A DNA stretch of 64,000 nucleotides, from assembly GCA_026874595.1 (NCBI GenBank), contig CM049320.1, forward strand, positions 44,094,714 to 44,158,713, written 5' to 3'. The position numbers and the translations under genes were made by a program. The notes beneath the pieces are model-generated. The model was not told where the DNA came from. It ran no database searches and saw only the letters and a list, made by a program, of their open reading frames with translations. Positions 48,221-60,670 of this stretch are shown piece after piece. Within the stretch, counting starts at the first letter, position 1; each line of letters opens with the position of its first letter. Source of the stretch: Sipunculus nudus. Lineage: Eukaryota; Annelida; Sipuncula; Golfingiida; Sipunculidae.

Positions 48221-48310
48221 CTGACAAACACAAAGTACAGAGGGGCCATCAGGCTGTACAGAATACATGATCATTAACCAGGCAGATAACCTGACAAACA
48301 CAAAGTACAG
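48212..48310 (-). repeat. duplicated exon C 3' splice site
   Basis: 29 identical bases at 48212-48240 and 48282-48310: TTTGTGTTTGTCAG|GTTAT on the gene strand plus a few exonic bases. The outer copy is a decoy acceptor. Confidence 0.95.
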
Positions 48311-49598
48311 CCTGGCTGCCCTAGTGTATGCCTCAACCCAAGCGCGCATAATCTGCTGAAAGGTCAACAAGGTCAACATACAGGTGACTGAAGAGGGGCT
48401 GGGTAGAGTCTGGGTCTGACATGGTCTCATATACACATTAATAAAAGCTACAATTTTTTGGCCAATTTCTTTCAGCTTTCTAAAATACAAAGCTGAAATC
48501 TTTATGTGTGCATGATATGAAAATTATATCAACAGTCCTCTCAGGAAACAAATGTGCCATGGTCAAAAGTGGGCAAAATTTAAGGTACTAATTTTATATT
48601 TATACTAATAACTTATAAAATTTGAAAAATTCAGAACTAATTTTGGGTACTCAATTGAATCTTGATTAAATAATGTTACATCCCTGACAAAAAACCTCTA
48701 GCTTCACGATCCTCTTGTTAAGGGAGTTAATATATTTCTTGATTTTTTAAAAAGTGCTTTATGTTTGGGCCAATAACTTAAAACAATTACGCAATACTGA
48801 CATCATTTCTGGCATGTGCATAGTGAATGTATAGAAAAATATGTATATTATATATGATCAAAGTCAGATCAGTGGTTTTGATATTAGGCAGTCTTAAAGT
48901 GTAACAACGGGTTTTTAATGGAAAAATGAAGTTTTTCATTAATATCTCCTAGAAATTAAGTCCTAGTGACCAAATTCTTGGCATGGTAGGGGATTTTGGA
49001 GTCATCTAACTGTATGCCAAATTTAAGGAACTTAGAGCTGAAGCTGGGGAGCTGAGCTCTAGCAAACTGCATAATACTAGCTTGATGTAAACAATATGTG
49101 ACATGGTGCTTGAAATCTTGAATAAATCTACAGTTTTTGATCAACTGGTTTCAAATTTTTGGTGTTAACAGTTGAAATGCTAACAAAAACATGCTTTGAA
49201 AATTAAATTCACAGCAGTTACAGGAATAAAACGTGCCATGGTCAAAGTTGGGCAAAATTTAAGGTACCAATTTTTTATTTTTGCTAATATTTTAAAAAAT
49301 TTAAAAGATTTTGATCTAATTTTTGGTATACAATTTAATTTATATTAATGAAAGTTATATTACTGGAAAAAAAGTGCTTAGCTTTAACAAGTTTTGTGTT
49401 AAGTGATCAAATTTCTTTCCTGATTATTTACAAAATGCATTAGGTTTGGGCCCATAACTTTTTAAATTATATAATACAGACCTAATTTCTTACATGTACA
49501 TAGGAACTATATAGAGGATTATTTATGGTAAATATGAGGAAAAACAGATGAGTGGTTTTGATATTAGGCAGTCCTGAAGTATGAAAATAGGTTTTTAA
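48311..49598 (+). mobile_element. RC1 core, left of a nested RC1
   Basis: Parallels 9540-10830 block by block (ACATACAGGTGACTGAAGAG; GTTTGGGCCAATAACTT; GAGCTGAGCTCTAGCAAACT). It is interrupted at GGTTTTTAA (49598) and resumes at 51237. Confidence 0.75.
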
Positions 49599-51236
49599 CA
49601 AGGGAGCCATGGGTCACATCGCTCAGCTGAATTTTGGAAAATATTAGTAACTGCAAAATATTTTTATTTCTTTTGGTTTTTCATGTATATTTTCATTAGA
49701 AAAGCTATGATAAAATGGCCCTGCTAAAATGAAACTCTGTAAATTATAGAATAATGGACATGAGCTAAACCATTTAGTGATGCACCAAGGGAACAAATAG
49801 GCCTTTGGTAAGTGTTTTATAAAAGTAACATTAAATTAACAAATAATGTGTGAAGGTAATTAAGTTTTCAAAAGTTAAATATATGACAATATGAGTTAAA
49901 AATAAATCCCACAAAGTTTGACCAATATTCCTAATATTAATACTAAGTTAACAGTGTTTTTCACACCTATGCCCCGCCAACTTTAAGAGATATGAATGAA
50001 ATGCTACAAAGTATTTATATCTTCTTAAATCTTGTCAGTTAGCACTTACATTAGATCCTAATATTTTATCACATTTGAATATTAGGATTAAATTCCTGAA
50101 ATTTTTTTTCTTTAAAAAAAAATCAAAATTGTCCAAGTCTCATCAATAAGAATTAAAATTAAAATTATAAGATTCATCTTGTTTATTAGTCCTGTGTATT
50201 GAAGGGGTGAGCGGGGGAGAGGTCTCCTCTGTTACTGCTCATTGCTGAAAACAAAGGTTAATTTTAAGATTCATCTAGTTCATAGTACAGGTCTGTCAAC
50301 AGAATGGGAGGGGGGTGGGGGGGGGGGGAGAAATAAAGGCTCCCTGTGGTATGGTATTAACTGAAGACAGCCTGATCAAGCTCAACTCAATGGAGAGAGG
50401 GCTTGCCCTAGTGATAGGATTGCATAACATTATGCCAACAGCCGGTGGAGCATAGAGAGTTGCACTGAATGACCTACAGTGACCTGAATGGACTGCTTGA
50501 CAATGTGAGGGAATACAACAAGAGCCTCCAAAAATTCAATAACTAGCCTAATGTTGCAGCTTTTATTTTCAAATTTCAGATTTTAACAGATTAAATCCTT
50601 ATGTGCACATGCTGTGAAAATTAAATCCACAGTACTTACAGGAAAAAAAAGTGCCGTGGCCAAAGTTGGGCAAAATTGAAGGTACTATTTTTTATTTTTG
50701 TTAATATTTTAAAAAATTTAAAAGATTTTGATCTAATCTTGGGTATACAATTTAATTTTGATTAATTAAAGTTATATTACTGGAAAAAAGTCCTTAGTTT
50801 TAACATGTTTTTTGTTAAGTGATCAAATATCTTTCCTGATTTTTACAAAATGCATTATGTTTGAGCCCATAACTTTTTCAAATTATATAATACAGACCTA
50901 ATTTCTGGCATGTTCATAGGAACTATATAGAGGAATATTTATGGCAAATATGAGGAAAACAGATGAGTGGTTTTGATATTAGGTGGTCCTGAAGTATAAA
51001 AATAGGTTTTTAATAAAAAAATTGAGGTTTTTCCTTAATTTCTCAAAGGAACGAAGTTGGAAAGACCCAGTTTTCGGCTTGGTAGGTGAGCTTGGGGACA
51101 TCTAACATTATGTCGAATTTTGGATTCCCAGGTCTTATGGTTTCAAAACGTGCCACATCTACGGACAGATGGACAGACAGACGACGGACAATGGACCACG
51201 ACTGTAGCTCAGATGACTTATAATCAGCTGAGCTAA
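49599..51236 (+). mobile_element. RC1 element nested in another RC1
   Basis: 1.64 kb. Starts CAAGGGAGCCATGGGTCACA and TCGCTCAGCTGA; ends GACAGACGACGGAC, then ATGACTTATAATCAGCTGAG and CTAA. The host sequence GGTTTTTAA + TAAAAAATTGAGG equals the intact version at 10811-10832, so the element sits between A and T with no duplication. Confidence 0.85.
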
Positions 51237-51535
51237 TAAAAAATTGAGGTTTTGGCAAGGAAGGAGATCTTGGAGATCACAATTACTGCATAACACTTGG
51301 TGGGCAAGGGGGTTTGTTTGATATGAGAATAACTGTACATTTTCATAGAAGGGATCTCCCCTGAGGACCTGTGACAAATCAGATATCCTGGCATAGTTGA
51401 CCTCCAGTTACCAGAAGCTCTTTTTCAAATATCAGAATATAACAGATTGGATCTTCATGTATACCTTCTGTGAAAATTAAATCAAATGTATTTTCAGGGA
51501 AAAAAGGGGCTAAATTATGAGGTTTTTGCCCATAA
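51237..51535 (+). mobile_element. RC1 core, right of the nested RC1
   Basis: TAAAAAATTGAGGTTTTGGC resumes the host core for about 60 bp; the rest is degraded repeat text. Confidence 0.5.
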
Positions 51536-52600
51536 CAAGCACCAAAGGGCCATGACTATCAGCTGAATTTGACATATATCATAAGATTTAAGTGATCTCA
51601 TTTCAGGATTCACAGGTGACTTGCCAAGGACCTCCCTGGATTTTAGAAGGTTCCAAGGAAAATGGATACAATTTGTACCCTGTCTGTCTGGATGCTCATG
51701 CAGATTCATATTTTTGGCCAATCGCTCACAGGATATAGACCAATAGGTCGCCATGACCTAGTTATAAGTTTCCAAAGAGCTTTTTCCAGAATCTACATGG
51801 ATGTTGCATTAGACATTATCTGTGCGTATCTGACATTCAAGGTGCTCAAAATCATGATTTTAGCTTATAGGTTGCAAAATATAGGTCACCATGACCTAAT
51901 TTTAAATTTCCAAGAATTGCCTAGAACCTCCCAAGAAGATTCTTGGCTTAACAGATACAATTTGTGCCAATCTGACATTCAGGGCGCTCATATGACATCT
52001 TTTACCTAAAGGTTCCAGAATATAGGTCACAGTGACCTAATTTCTTGTTTCCAAAGACAAGTACCTCCAAGAAGTTTTGTTAGAAGATTCTAGGCCCAGT
52101 GGATACAATTTTTTGTGCTCCATCTGACTGTCTGGGTGCTTGAAATGTATTTGACCCATATGTCACAGACCTAATTTCATGTTTCCAAGGAGATTTGCCT
52201 AAAACTTCCCTAGATGTTGCGTTAGAACATTCTATGCCTAACAGATACAATTTGAACTAATCTGACATTCAAGGAGCTCATATGACATATTTTACCTATA
52301 GGTCATAGAATAAAGGTAACCCTGACCTAGTTTCAGGTTTCCAAGGACATTTGCCTAGACCTCTGAGAAGGTTATGTTAGAACATTCTAGGTCTAATGGA
52401 TACAATTAGTGCCCCATCTGACTTGTCGCTCATATGACATCTTTTAACTATAGGTCGCAGATTTGCCTAGGACCTCCCTGGATATACAGTTAGAAGTTTC
52501 TAGATGTAACAGTGACGATATGGGCCCTTTTAACAGACGGACGCACAATGGACAATGGGTGATAGCTATAGGTTAGATAACTTACAGTCAGCTGAGCTGA
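51536..52600 (+). mobile_element. RC1 element, full length
   Basis: 1.07 kb. Starts CAAGCACCAAAGGGCCATGA and CTATCAGCTGA. About five core units of roughly 180 bp follow (GACCTAATTTCATGTTTCCA; GATACAATTTGTGCC). It ends TAACTTACAGTCAGCTGAGC, TGA (CTGA fits the CTRR pattern). Confidence 0.8.
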
Positions 52601-54286
52601 AAATCAGGCGATGAAGGTGGCGCCACAAAAACATCAATTTCAAACATGATTCATGTGACCAAAATTTGTACAAAACTTGATGATGCTAGCTTCTGTCATT
52701 TCTAAGACTGTTTTTTTAGAATGCTTACTTAGCGGCCAAATGACAAAGATTAAATTCATGTAAGTTCATGCAGGTGGAGCCACAAAAGCTCTAAACCAAC
52801 AACATTTGGCATTTGATTGATTTTTGCATAAAATTTGGTGATGCTAGCTGCTGCTGTTCCTGAGAAATTATGGGTTAATACACCGAGGACCTCGTGCACA
52901 AAAGGTTGATGCAGGTAGTGCCGCCAGCACCTCAATTTTAAATAACAGAATGGCTTGTTTTCGCACTTGCAAAAACAGATGTCTCCCCCCCCCCCATTGC
53001 ATATAGTTTGTATCAATAAAGACATGGTAAGAAATCTTGAGTTCCCAAAAATTTTACATTTCACCAGATTTGACCTTGAAAAAGAGGGGAAAGGTCACCA
53101 GATTTCAATCTCGTCAAAGAAGTTGGTAGGAACAATTTCTGTTCCAAATTTGAGAACTAAATGTGAAGTGGTTCAAAACTTATGGGGTCCTCAAAAATTT
53201 TACATTTTGGCAGATTTGACCTTGAAGATGAGGGTCAAGGTCAGTGGATTTAGTGTAAGCCAAGAACTTGGTAGGAACAATTTGTTTACCAAATTTAAGG
53301 ACAAAAGGTGCAGCACTTCAAAAGTAATGGGATTCACAACAATTTAACATTTTGGCAGATTTGACCTTGAAGATGAAGGACAAGGTCACCAGATTTTTTT
53401 TAATCATCTGAGATTTGGGTAGGAACAATGAGTGTTTCATATTTGGGAGGAAAAAATGTAACCCTTTAAAAGTTATCACATTCACAAGACAATAACTATT
53501 ATTTGGCTGATTTGACCTTGAAGATCCTGGTCAAGGTCACTAGCGTTTAAACTTGGTCAAGAACTTGGTAGGAATAATTTGTGTAACAAATTTGAGGTCA
53601 AAATGTGAAGCCCTTCCAATGTTGTGAGGTTCACAAGAACTTTACATTTCGGTCAATTTGACCTTGAAGATGAAGAGTTCCAACTCATCCTAGAATTTGG
53701 TAGGAACAATGAGAGTTTAAAATTTTGGAGGAAACTATGCAGCCCTTCAAAAGTTATGGCATTCACAAAATACAGACGCTGCTGATGCCAACAACAACAG
53801 ATGATGTCACTTAAAACAATATGGTCTCCCTTGGAGGTGCGACATAATGACTCATGTGACCATAAAATTAGGTGATGATAGCTCCTGCTGTTTCAGAGAT
53901 TGCAATTTTAGTATGCTTTGTTGGCTGAATGACTTAGTCCAGTAACTCAGCAAAAAAACTCGTCCAAAATTCACCAAACTGAAACCATTCAAAACAATCT
54001 TGAGAGAGATTATTTCAGGGATTATTTCTGTGAAATACTGAACAATTTTGCTAGACAGTTTCGGAGAATAAGATTTTATAAAGTTTTTTTAACTGTTTTC
54101 CTTTAAAATTTAAGTTAATTCATATACGAAAAAATAAGCTCAATCATATAAGAGTTTTTTAGATGACTGATTTTTCTGCATAATATTTGGTAATGCTAGC
54201 TCCTGTTATTTTTGAGACAGTATGGGTTAACCTACAGATGACGGACGAGACACCAGACCATCGCAAAAGCTCACAGGTTCGCTATA
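52601..54286 (+). mobile_element. RC3 element, 5' end not seen
   Basis: Core with GGTGGCGCCACAAAAAC (52617) and GATGATAGCTCCTGCTGTTT (53875). A 53030-53770 insert of about five ~150-bp units shares TTTGACCTTGAAGATGA and GTAGGAACAAT. The 3' end is CAAAAGCTCACAGGTTCGCT, 98 bp before exon B. Confidence 0.6.
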
Positions 54287-54383
54287 AATGTTGGTCTATT
54301 ATTTCTTGAAGCCTTCAGGCACTGGCATTAAGTTAGCATTTCATCTTGTTTGCCAGGTGTTCTCAGCTTGGATGATTACATAC

Positions 54384-54474
54384 CCTGTGTAGATGCCTCG
54401 CACACCTTCCTGTCTCAAGATGGAGCGTATCGCATGAAGGCTGGTCTTGTGCTCCTTTGCCTTGCCTCCTTCCC
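54384..54474 (-). CDS. SLC25A11: SLC25A11 coding exon B (matrix loop 1 and h12)
   Basis: A 91-nt exon with acceptor TTTTACAG and donor GTATGT. It joins exon A in frame and encodes a segment ending SILRQEGVRGIYTG, the amphipathic matrix helix h12 with the E-G...Y-x-G pattern typical of carrier repeat 1. Its first residues (EGGKAKEHKTS) match the position of the variable matrix loop of the oxoglutarate carrier. An opposite-strand frame across the same bases is a shadow. Flanks are ordinary intron; a truncated RC1 element starts 85 bp away at 54559. Confidence 0.93.
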
Positions 54475-54558
54475 CTGTAAAAGTCAACAGTGTACAGCTT
54501 CACTTTGTAAAAACATCAGTCAACATGGGGATCAGTTTACTAATGCATAAAAGTACAA

Positions 54559-54935
54559 CAAGTGCCCTATGGGCCATGATGCTCAGCTGAATTCAAGGAG
54601 CCTTGAACAACGGTTAAAATGATTCCAGATTGCTCAAAATTATGCATTTTGCAAAAAAAAAAGGTTACAGTGACATCAAGAATAGTACATCAAGCTGCCA
54701 CCATTTGTGCCCTTCTGACTAAGAGGGTTAAAACCATGTTTTTTTCACATAGTTAGCAGAAAATAGATCACAGTGACATTATTTCAGGTTTCTAAGGAGA
54801 TTTTTTTATGGACCTCCCTAAAGTCATGTATGAGGATTCTAGGCCAAATTGATACAATTTGTGCCCCTCCTGACTCACTGTGCTTAAAAATCATGTTTTC
54901 TCCCCTCATTTGCAAAATATAGGTCACCATGACCT
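54559..54935 (+). mobile_element. RC1 5'-end fragment
   Basis: Starts CAAGTGCCCTATGGGCCATG and ATGCTCAGCTGA, with one or two core units. It is cut off by the LINE fragment at about 54936. Confidence 0.7.
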
Positions 54936-55235
54936 ACCATAAATTCCTTTTTATACATTGCACATATTATACACAGGTATGGTGAGAGTCGGCATCCCTG
55001 ATATACTCCTCTACCCACTTGGAAAATCCAGTGGCCCATCCATTATTCATGGCACAGGATGAGATGTCTTTATAAAAGATTAAAATCCATTTACAAAATG
55101 AGTGTCCAAAATTATAATACTTTGATGCTTTCTAGATAAATGACCATTCTAATAAATCAAACGCTTTTTCAAATTGATAGTTATAATATTAGCTTTGATT
55201 TTGCTTTTATTTACAAAATTTAATGTGTTGAACCA
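54936..55235 (-). pseudogene. LINE reverse-transcriptase fragment
   Basis: Minus-strand reading: FEKAFDLLEWSFI, KYYNFGHSFCKWILIFYKDI, AMNNGWATGF, then after a one-base frameshift GVYQGCRLSPYL, the RT palm motif. One stop and one frameshift. It differs in sequence from the LINE at 4860-7740, so it is a second L1/Tx1-like family. Confidence 0.8.
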
Positions 55236-55796
55236 ATGTCGGTGGCTCACAAGTCCGGCGTTTCAACGGCTTCACTAGAAAAGCAGGCTTCACTAGTGAG
55301 ACAGTTTGGCCGGTTTTATGTCACCCCTTAACAATTGATCACTTTGATTCTTTCTATGCATATTTATCATGGAGAGTTTCATCATGTCATGTAGACTGGT
55401 GGCGCCACCTGGATTTTTTAGAGTCTGCAGGAACTGTTGGAACACTCCTTGATCAATATGCATGCAAAGAATCATGGTGATCAATGCATTGGTTATTCAG
55501 ATACTGGACCTTTTGTATCAAACTTTTAATTATTCTGGGGGATCTGAGCCCTATAGCTTAGAGAATATGGGTAACAGAGACCTTATTTCAGGTTTTCAAG
55601 GACCCCCCCCCCCCCTCGCATAACCGTGTGAGTCAGGCACAGTCTCCCGACAGAGTACAGCTTGTGAAAATCTCATGGCTCCTCGGCTGATACTCAAGAC
55701 TCGCACACTGTTCTCTGCTGTCTGAGCCTGTGAGCTCACAGATCACAAAAGTTGGTAAAATGCAAAGATTGTCATAAGACCTAAACATATCAATTT
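55236..55796. other. mixed repeat debris
   Basis: 55380-55605 is RC1/RC2-type core (GGTGGCGCCACCTGG; GTAACAGAGACCTTATTTCA) ending in a C-run at 55604-55616. The rest is unassigned. Confidence 0.5.
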
Positions 55797-56170
55797 TTAG
55801 CTCAGCTGACTATAAGTCATCTGAGCTATAGTCGTGGTCCATTGTCTGTCGTCCGTCCGTCTGTCCGTCCGTCTGTCCGTACGTAGATGTGGCACGTTTT
55901 GAAACCGTAAGACCTAGGAATCCAAAATTCAGCATAATGTTAGATATCCCCAAGATCTCCTACCAAGCTGAAAACTGGGTCTTTGCGACTTCGTTCCTTT
56001 GAGAAATTAAGGAAAAACCTCAATTTTTTATTAAAATCCTATTTTCACACTTCAGGACTGCCTAATATCAAAACCACTCATCTGTTTTTCCTCATATTTA
56101 CCATAAATATTCTTCTATATAGTTCCTATGTACATGCCAGAAATTAAGTCTGTTAAGTACAAAATATGAA
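55797..56170 (-). mobile_element. RC1 3' part, reverse orientation
   Basis: TTAGCTCAGCTGACTATAAG at 55797, CGTCCGTCTGTCCG tract, then RC1 core up to about 56170. The 5' part is missing. Confidence 0.75.
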
Positions 56171-56318
56171 CATAATAGTACACAGGCCTAAAGCCTTATA
56201 CAGGACTGCCACCAAATGCAAGATGTCTACCGGGGCTGTTAATGCTTAAATTCTCTCTGGACAAATACTATCAGTTGTTGATGTTACAGGTGCTTCATGC
56301 TTTCCAAAATTGTTATTT

Positions 56319-58196
56319 TTAGCTCAGCTGACTATAAGTCATCTGAGCTATAGTCGTGGTCCATTGTCCGACGTCCATCTGTCTGTCGGGCTGTCCGTCC
56401 GTCTGGATGTCCGTCCGTAAGACTGGCACGTTTCGACACCGTTGGACCTACGAATCTGAAATTTGGCATACAGTTAGATGTCCCCAAAATCTCCTACCAT
56501 GCCGAAAATTGGGTCAATAGGACTTTGTTCCTTCGAGATATTAAGGAAAAACCTCAATTTTTTATTAGAAATCTATTTTCACACTTCAGGACTGCCTAAT
56601 ATCAAAACCACTCATCTGGTTTTCTTCATATTTACCATAAATATTCCTCTATATAGTTCCTATGTACATGCCAGATATTAAGTCAGTATTATATAATTTA
56701 AAAAAGTTATGGGCCCAAACATAATGGACTTTGTAAAAAATCAGGAAAAATATTTACTCACTTAACATGAAAAATTTTGAAACTAGAGTCTGTTTTCCCA
56801 AGTATATAACTATGTTTAATTAAGATTCAATTGTTTACCAAAAATTAGATCTGAATTTTGTAAATTTTTAAGTAATTAGCATAAAAATAAAATCAGTATC
56901 TTAAATTTTGCCCAACTTTGACCATGGCACGTATTTTTCCTGTAAGTACCATTGATTTAATTTTCACAGCATGTAAACATAAATATTTAATTTGTTTAAA
57001 TCTGAAATTTGGAAGTAAAAGCTTGAAAATTAAGCTAGTTATTTTTTTCTTGAGGCTCTGTTGTAGTCATTTGCTTTGTTTACAGATTACAGATGCAGGG
57101 TCCCACTCCAGGTCACTGGAAGTCAGCTATGCCAGGGTTTCTGATTTGTTATTTGATATCACCACCCCCAGTATAACCCCCCCCCCCCTACCCCCCCCCC
57201 CCCCAAACCCAACCCACCAAGTGTTATGCAGTATTGTTATTGTTTTCACTGTATCTCCTTAATTGTAATGCTGTTTCCACTCTGATATGCAAAAACTTTC
57301 CTTGAAAAAGTTATTCAAGGTGTAATCCAAAAGATGCAATGTTGTGTTATGTAGCATTTTTAAAGAAATCATTTTTCTTTTAAATGATTTTACCAATCAT
57401 AATGGAACCCATCAGTATGCTTAAATTATGATAAAATATGAAGCACATTATGGATAAATAAAGACACAATTAAAAATTGTCAAATCTTAATCAAGTATTT
57501 TTTTAGATATTTATTGTTTTGCAGATTTAAAAGATATATTTTTGTGGTAAAAAATAAATAAACATTTGTATGCATGATGTGGTGTTATCTGACAAGATTG
57601 AGATTTATGATGATGCAATTGAGAATTATGAATAAACTTTTATATTCAGATATATATGTTATATTGAAAATGTATAGAAATATAAACTTAAATTAAAAAA
57701 AAATTGATGTGATAAAAAAATGAGGATTTATTACAAACATTTGTTCATTATTTTCCTGCATCAGCAGAATTTGAGATCAGGCTTTGTTTGCCATGTTTTA
57801 TGTTGTTAATTAGTTATATTTCAACTGTATACATTTCATAAAAAAAAACATATATTTAATAATATATATTATACAAAAAAAGATTTGATTGAACAAATGT
57901 GTAAACTACTGAAATGTCAACAGTTAATCGAAAAGCCAACTAATGATCATGGTAATTGTACAGATCATTTGTTCACAAACTGCTCACATGCCTCAGTTTT
58001 AACATTAGGAAACACATGGTCAAGTCACAAAATATTATTTGCAACAATTTCTTGCTCATCAATACAAACCAATCATATAAACCAACCATGGCCTTTATTA
58101 CCTCTTCCTCTAACACTTTATCTCCATTTGATATTATTTTAGATTTTTACCTTCAAGGTTAACGTCAGCTGAGCACAGTGACCCATAGGTCCCTTG
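56319..58196 (-). mobile_element. RC1 element, full length, reverse orientation
   Basis: 1.88 kb. The 3' end at 56319 (TTAGCTCAGCTGACTATAAG) and the 5' end at 58196 (rc CAAGGGACCTATGGGTCACT, GTGCTCAGCTGA). A core unit and two C-runs (57178-57205) lie inside. The AT-rich 57260-58130 parallels 24650-25600 of another full copy in length and composition. Confidence 0.8.
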
Positions 58197-60180
58197 TTTT
58201 ACAATGAGTACTACATATAAATAGTGACATTTTGCAAGTTATAATGTATAAACGTGCATTTCATCATTGATATTAACATGTTACAAACTTTTGAATATTT
58301 GGACTTTCCAGTTTATACCATAATTTAATAGAAATAGAAATATTAAAGCCCAACAACCTAAAATTTTAAAACATTGTTCAAAAACCTGTAGGAGATCAGT
58401 TTATGAACAGAAAATCTTCATAATCTTTTGTTTAAGGTGCCTCAAAATGTCCTCTTTACATTGCATATTTTGAAAATTTAAAACTTCCCATACCCTCCCC
58501 ATGTAAATATAAATATCTTTAACAAAAACATTTTGTTTTAGATTTAAGATTCAGATTTTATTAATATATTTCATGGGGTGAAATATATATACATGAAAAT
58601 ACACCCACATATATGTATATACATATATTAAATTTACAAAACAAAAAATCAAGAACTTATAGTTTTCTTATTATGTATCATGTATTGTATTGTGGGTGTC
58701 TGTGCTGCTGACGCAAGAAATGTGGAGGATTGAGCTTCAGACACATAAATTCTGAGGGTTTTTGCAGGGTTCTGTCACCAATTTTCGGTTGCTGGGGCTA
58801 TTACTCTCTCTCTCTCTCTCCTTCCCTGGCAAGCACAGATCACACCAGTCAAGATGCAACTCCGAGCGGTATAACTTCATACTTTTATTCCTTAAATGAA
58901 AGTCCCATCAATATTCATGCAGGTGTATGGCTGGTAGTTATGCTGCACTTCTATTACTTCACTTGTGATGCACAAATAAAACTTCAATCCCTGGTCTTAG
59001 AAAGCTACATCCTTCTCTCTATCATTCCTACAGGGGCACTGTATACTTTGGGTTGTCTGGGTACAGTCCGTTCTGGGGTCAGTATGGGGTCACCGGGTTC
59101 ATACCGAGCTGTCATCGGTATGGGACGTCACATGGGATGCTTATGCCGGCATCTGGAGCTTTGTTAACGTTTGTTTACTGGTATATACCAAGTGATTCCT
59201 GGAATTTTAACTGGTATTATTGCCCAAATAAGGGGTTGTGGCTACCTTGGTCGTCTGCATGATGCAGCGGTCACTGCAAGTCACTGCAAGCCGGGCGATT
59301 GACCTCATTCCCGTGTTACCGCCCATGGCGTTTATTTGATCTAACGTAAACAACAATACTTCTCCCTTCTGTGAGAATAATATTTTACGAGCAATGGCAA
59401 ACCCTCACAGTATTATACACTCATTAAAAGCAGAATCATGCATAAGCAATTTTAATATATGCATGCAACTAAAATTATAATGAAACTGCATTTGGGCTGT
59501 GGCTTTTAAGTGACCACAAGTTAACCAGTGCATCTCTGGGACTTCCCAGTTATACACATTAGATCACATCCCAGCACTTCTGAGTGATTTTCAAGATGGC
59601 TTCCGAGCTCAAAATCATCCATAACTTTCAGATAAAAGAATGGATAACTATAATTCTTCACAGAATGATAATAAAAATCTTATTCTATTGGGGGAAAAAA
59701 TAAAACGGTACTGAAGCGTCAGCATTTTGTATATGCTTTAAACTGCTTTATTTATAAAACAATTCCTTGGTTTCCGGCTTCTGACTTCCAAATTTACATA
59801 CACGGCCCTGCCATGACACCTTCAGTTTTGAACAAATGTATCGCTTCACGTGAATCAGTAATAGTGATGAAAGGAGGTAATAAATGTAATTATTTTTGTG
59901 TAGCAACATTTTTTCTTTGATATAAAGCACATATAATGCGACCATACAAGCCTGTGATGCCAAATTATACCAAATAGGAAATATTCTGATCCAACCCTTG
60001 GAATTGGCATTCTGTTGTGACTGCCATCATAACTCCAGGCCCTATCAGTTTATTTCCCAAGGCTTGAGTGTCATGTTGTCATGGCTAGTCCAATAGATGT
60101 TGGACAATAGTCTCACATTGCGCCATCTTCAGTTTACAATGAGCCAATCAGAGGCCTTAAGTTGTGGTGCAATTTTTATG
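58197..60180. other. intron, mostly unassigned, one long frame
   Basis: 58690-59330 is less AT-rich than its surroundings, with a (CT)n at 58801-58820. The plus-strand frame 58730-59167 (145 codons) has no domain I recognise. No repeat ends are seen. Confidence 0.4.
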
Positions 60181-60188
60181 ACAAAAGG

Positions 60189-60355
60189 GTTCAAAGGTGA
60201 AAAGCCACACGAGGGAGGTTTGTTAGTACACTTTTGAAAAAAGCCACACAAGGAACAGAAAGCCACACATTGGAAAAAAAAACAAAAGCCACACAAGGGA
60301 AAAAAGCCACACAAGGAAAAAGACACACAAGGGCAAAGGCACACAAGGCTGATTC
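60189..60355. repeat. short tandem repeat AAAGCCACACAAGGRA
   Basis: About eight irregular 12-17-bp units of AAGCCACACAAGG, directly followed by the RC1 3' end. Confidence 0.85.
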
Positions 60356-60437
60356 ATTAGTCTGCCCAGATGGACTGACGAACAACGGACAAAGAGTGAT
60401 TGCTAAAGCTCAGATGACTTACAGTCAGCTGAGCTAA
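60356..60437 (+). mobile_element. RC1 3'-end fragment
   Basis: GACGAACAACGGACAAAGAG, then CTCAGATGACTTACAGTCAG and CTGAGCTAA. The 5' part is not placed. Confidence 0.75.
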
Positions 60438-60670
60438 AAACAGAAAGGTAGATGGCACCACCTGTGTGCTTTACGAGAAAACTTTCTAAGATGGATAAAC
60501 ATGGCAAATTTCAAACCAATACCTTGACCCACTCCTGAGACATGAGCAATTTTCATCCTAAGCACATGTACTGATGGACGCCATGGGAAAACTATTGCAG
60601 ATGGCGCCACCAGTCTTAACCACAACAAGGAGGAGTCCAAGATGCAAAATTTCAGAAATTTCAAATTTCA
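60438..60670 (+). mobile_element. RC2-like core fragment
   Basis: GATGGCACCACCTGTGTGCT, TTACGAGAAAACTTTC(T)AAGATGGAT and GATGGCGCCACCAGTCTT match RC2 core units at 16500-16960. Confidence 0.65.

Noticed and set aside
52756-53347. Frames of 102-130 codons in 52756-53347
   Set aside because: They fall in a ~150-bp tandem repeat within an RC3 element; the text repeats out of frame downstream.
60129-60385. Cys/Phe-rich minus-strand frames (CVAFFPCVAF repeats)
   Set aside because: Translation of the AAGCCACACAAGG short tandem repeat.
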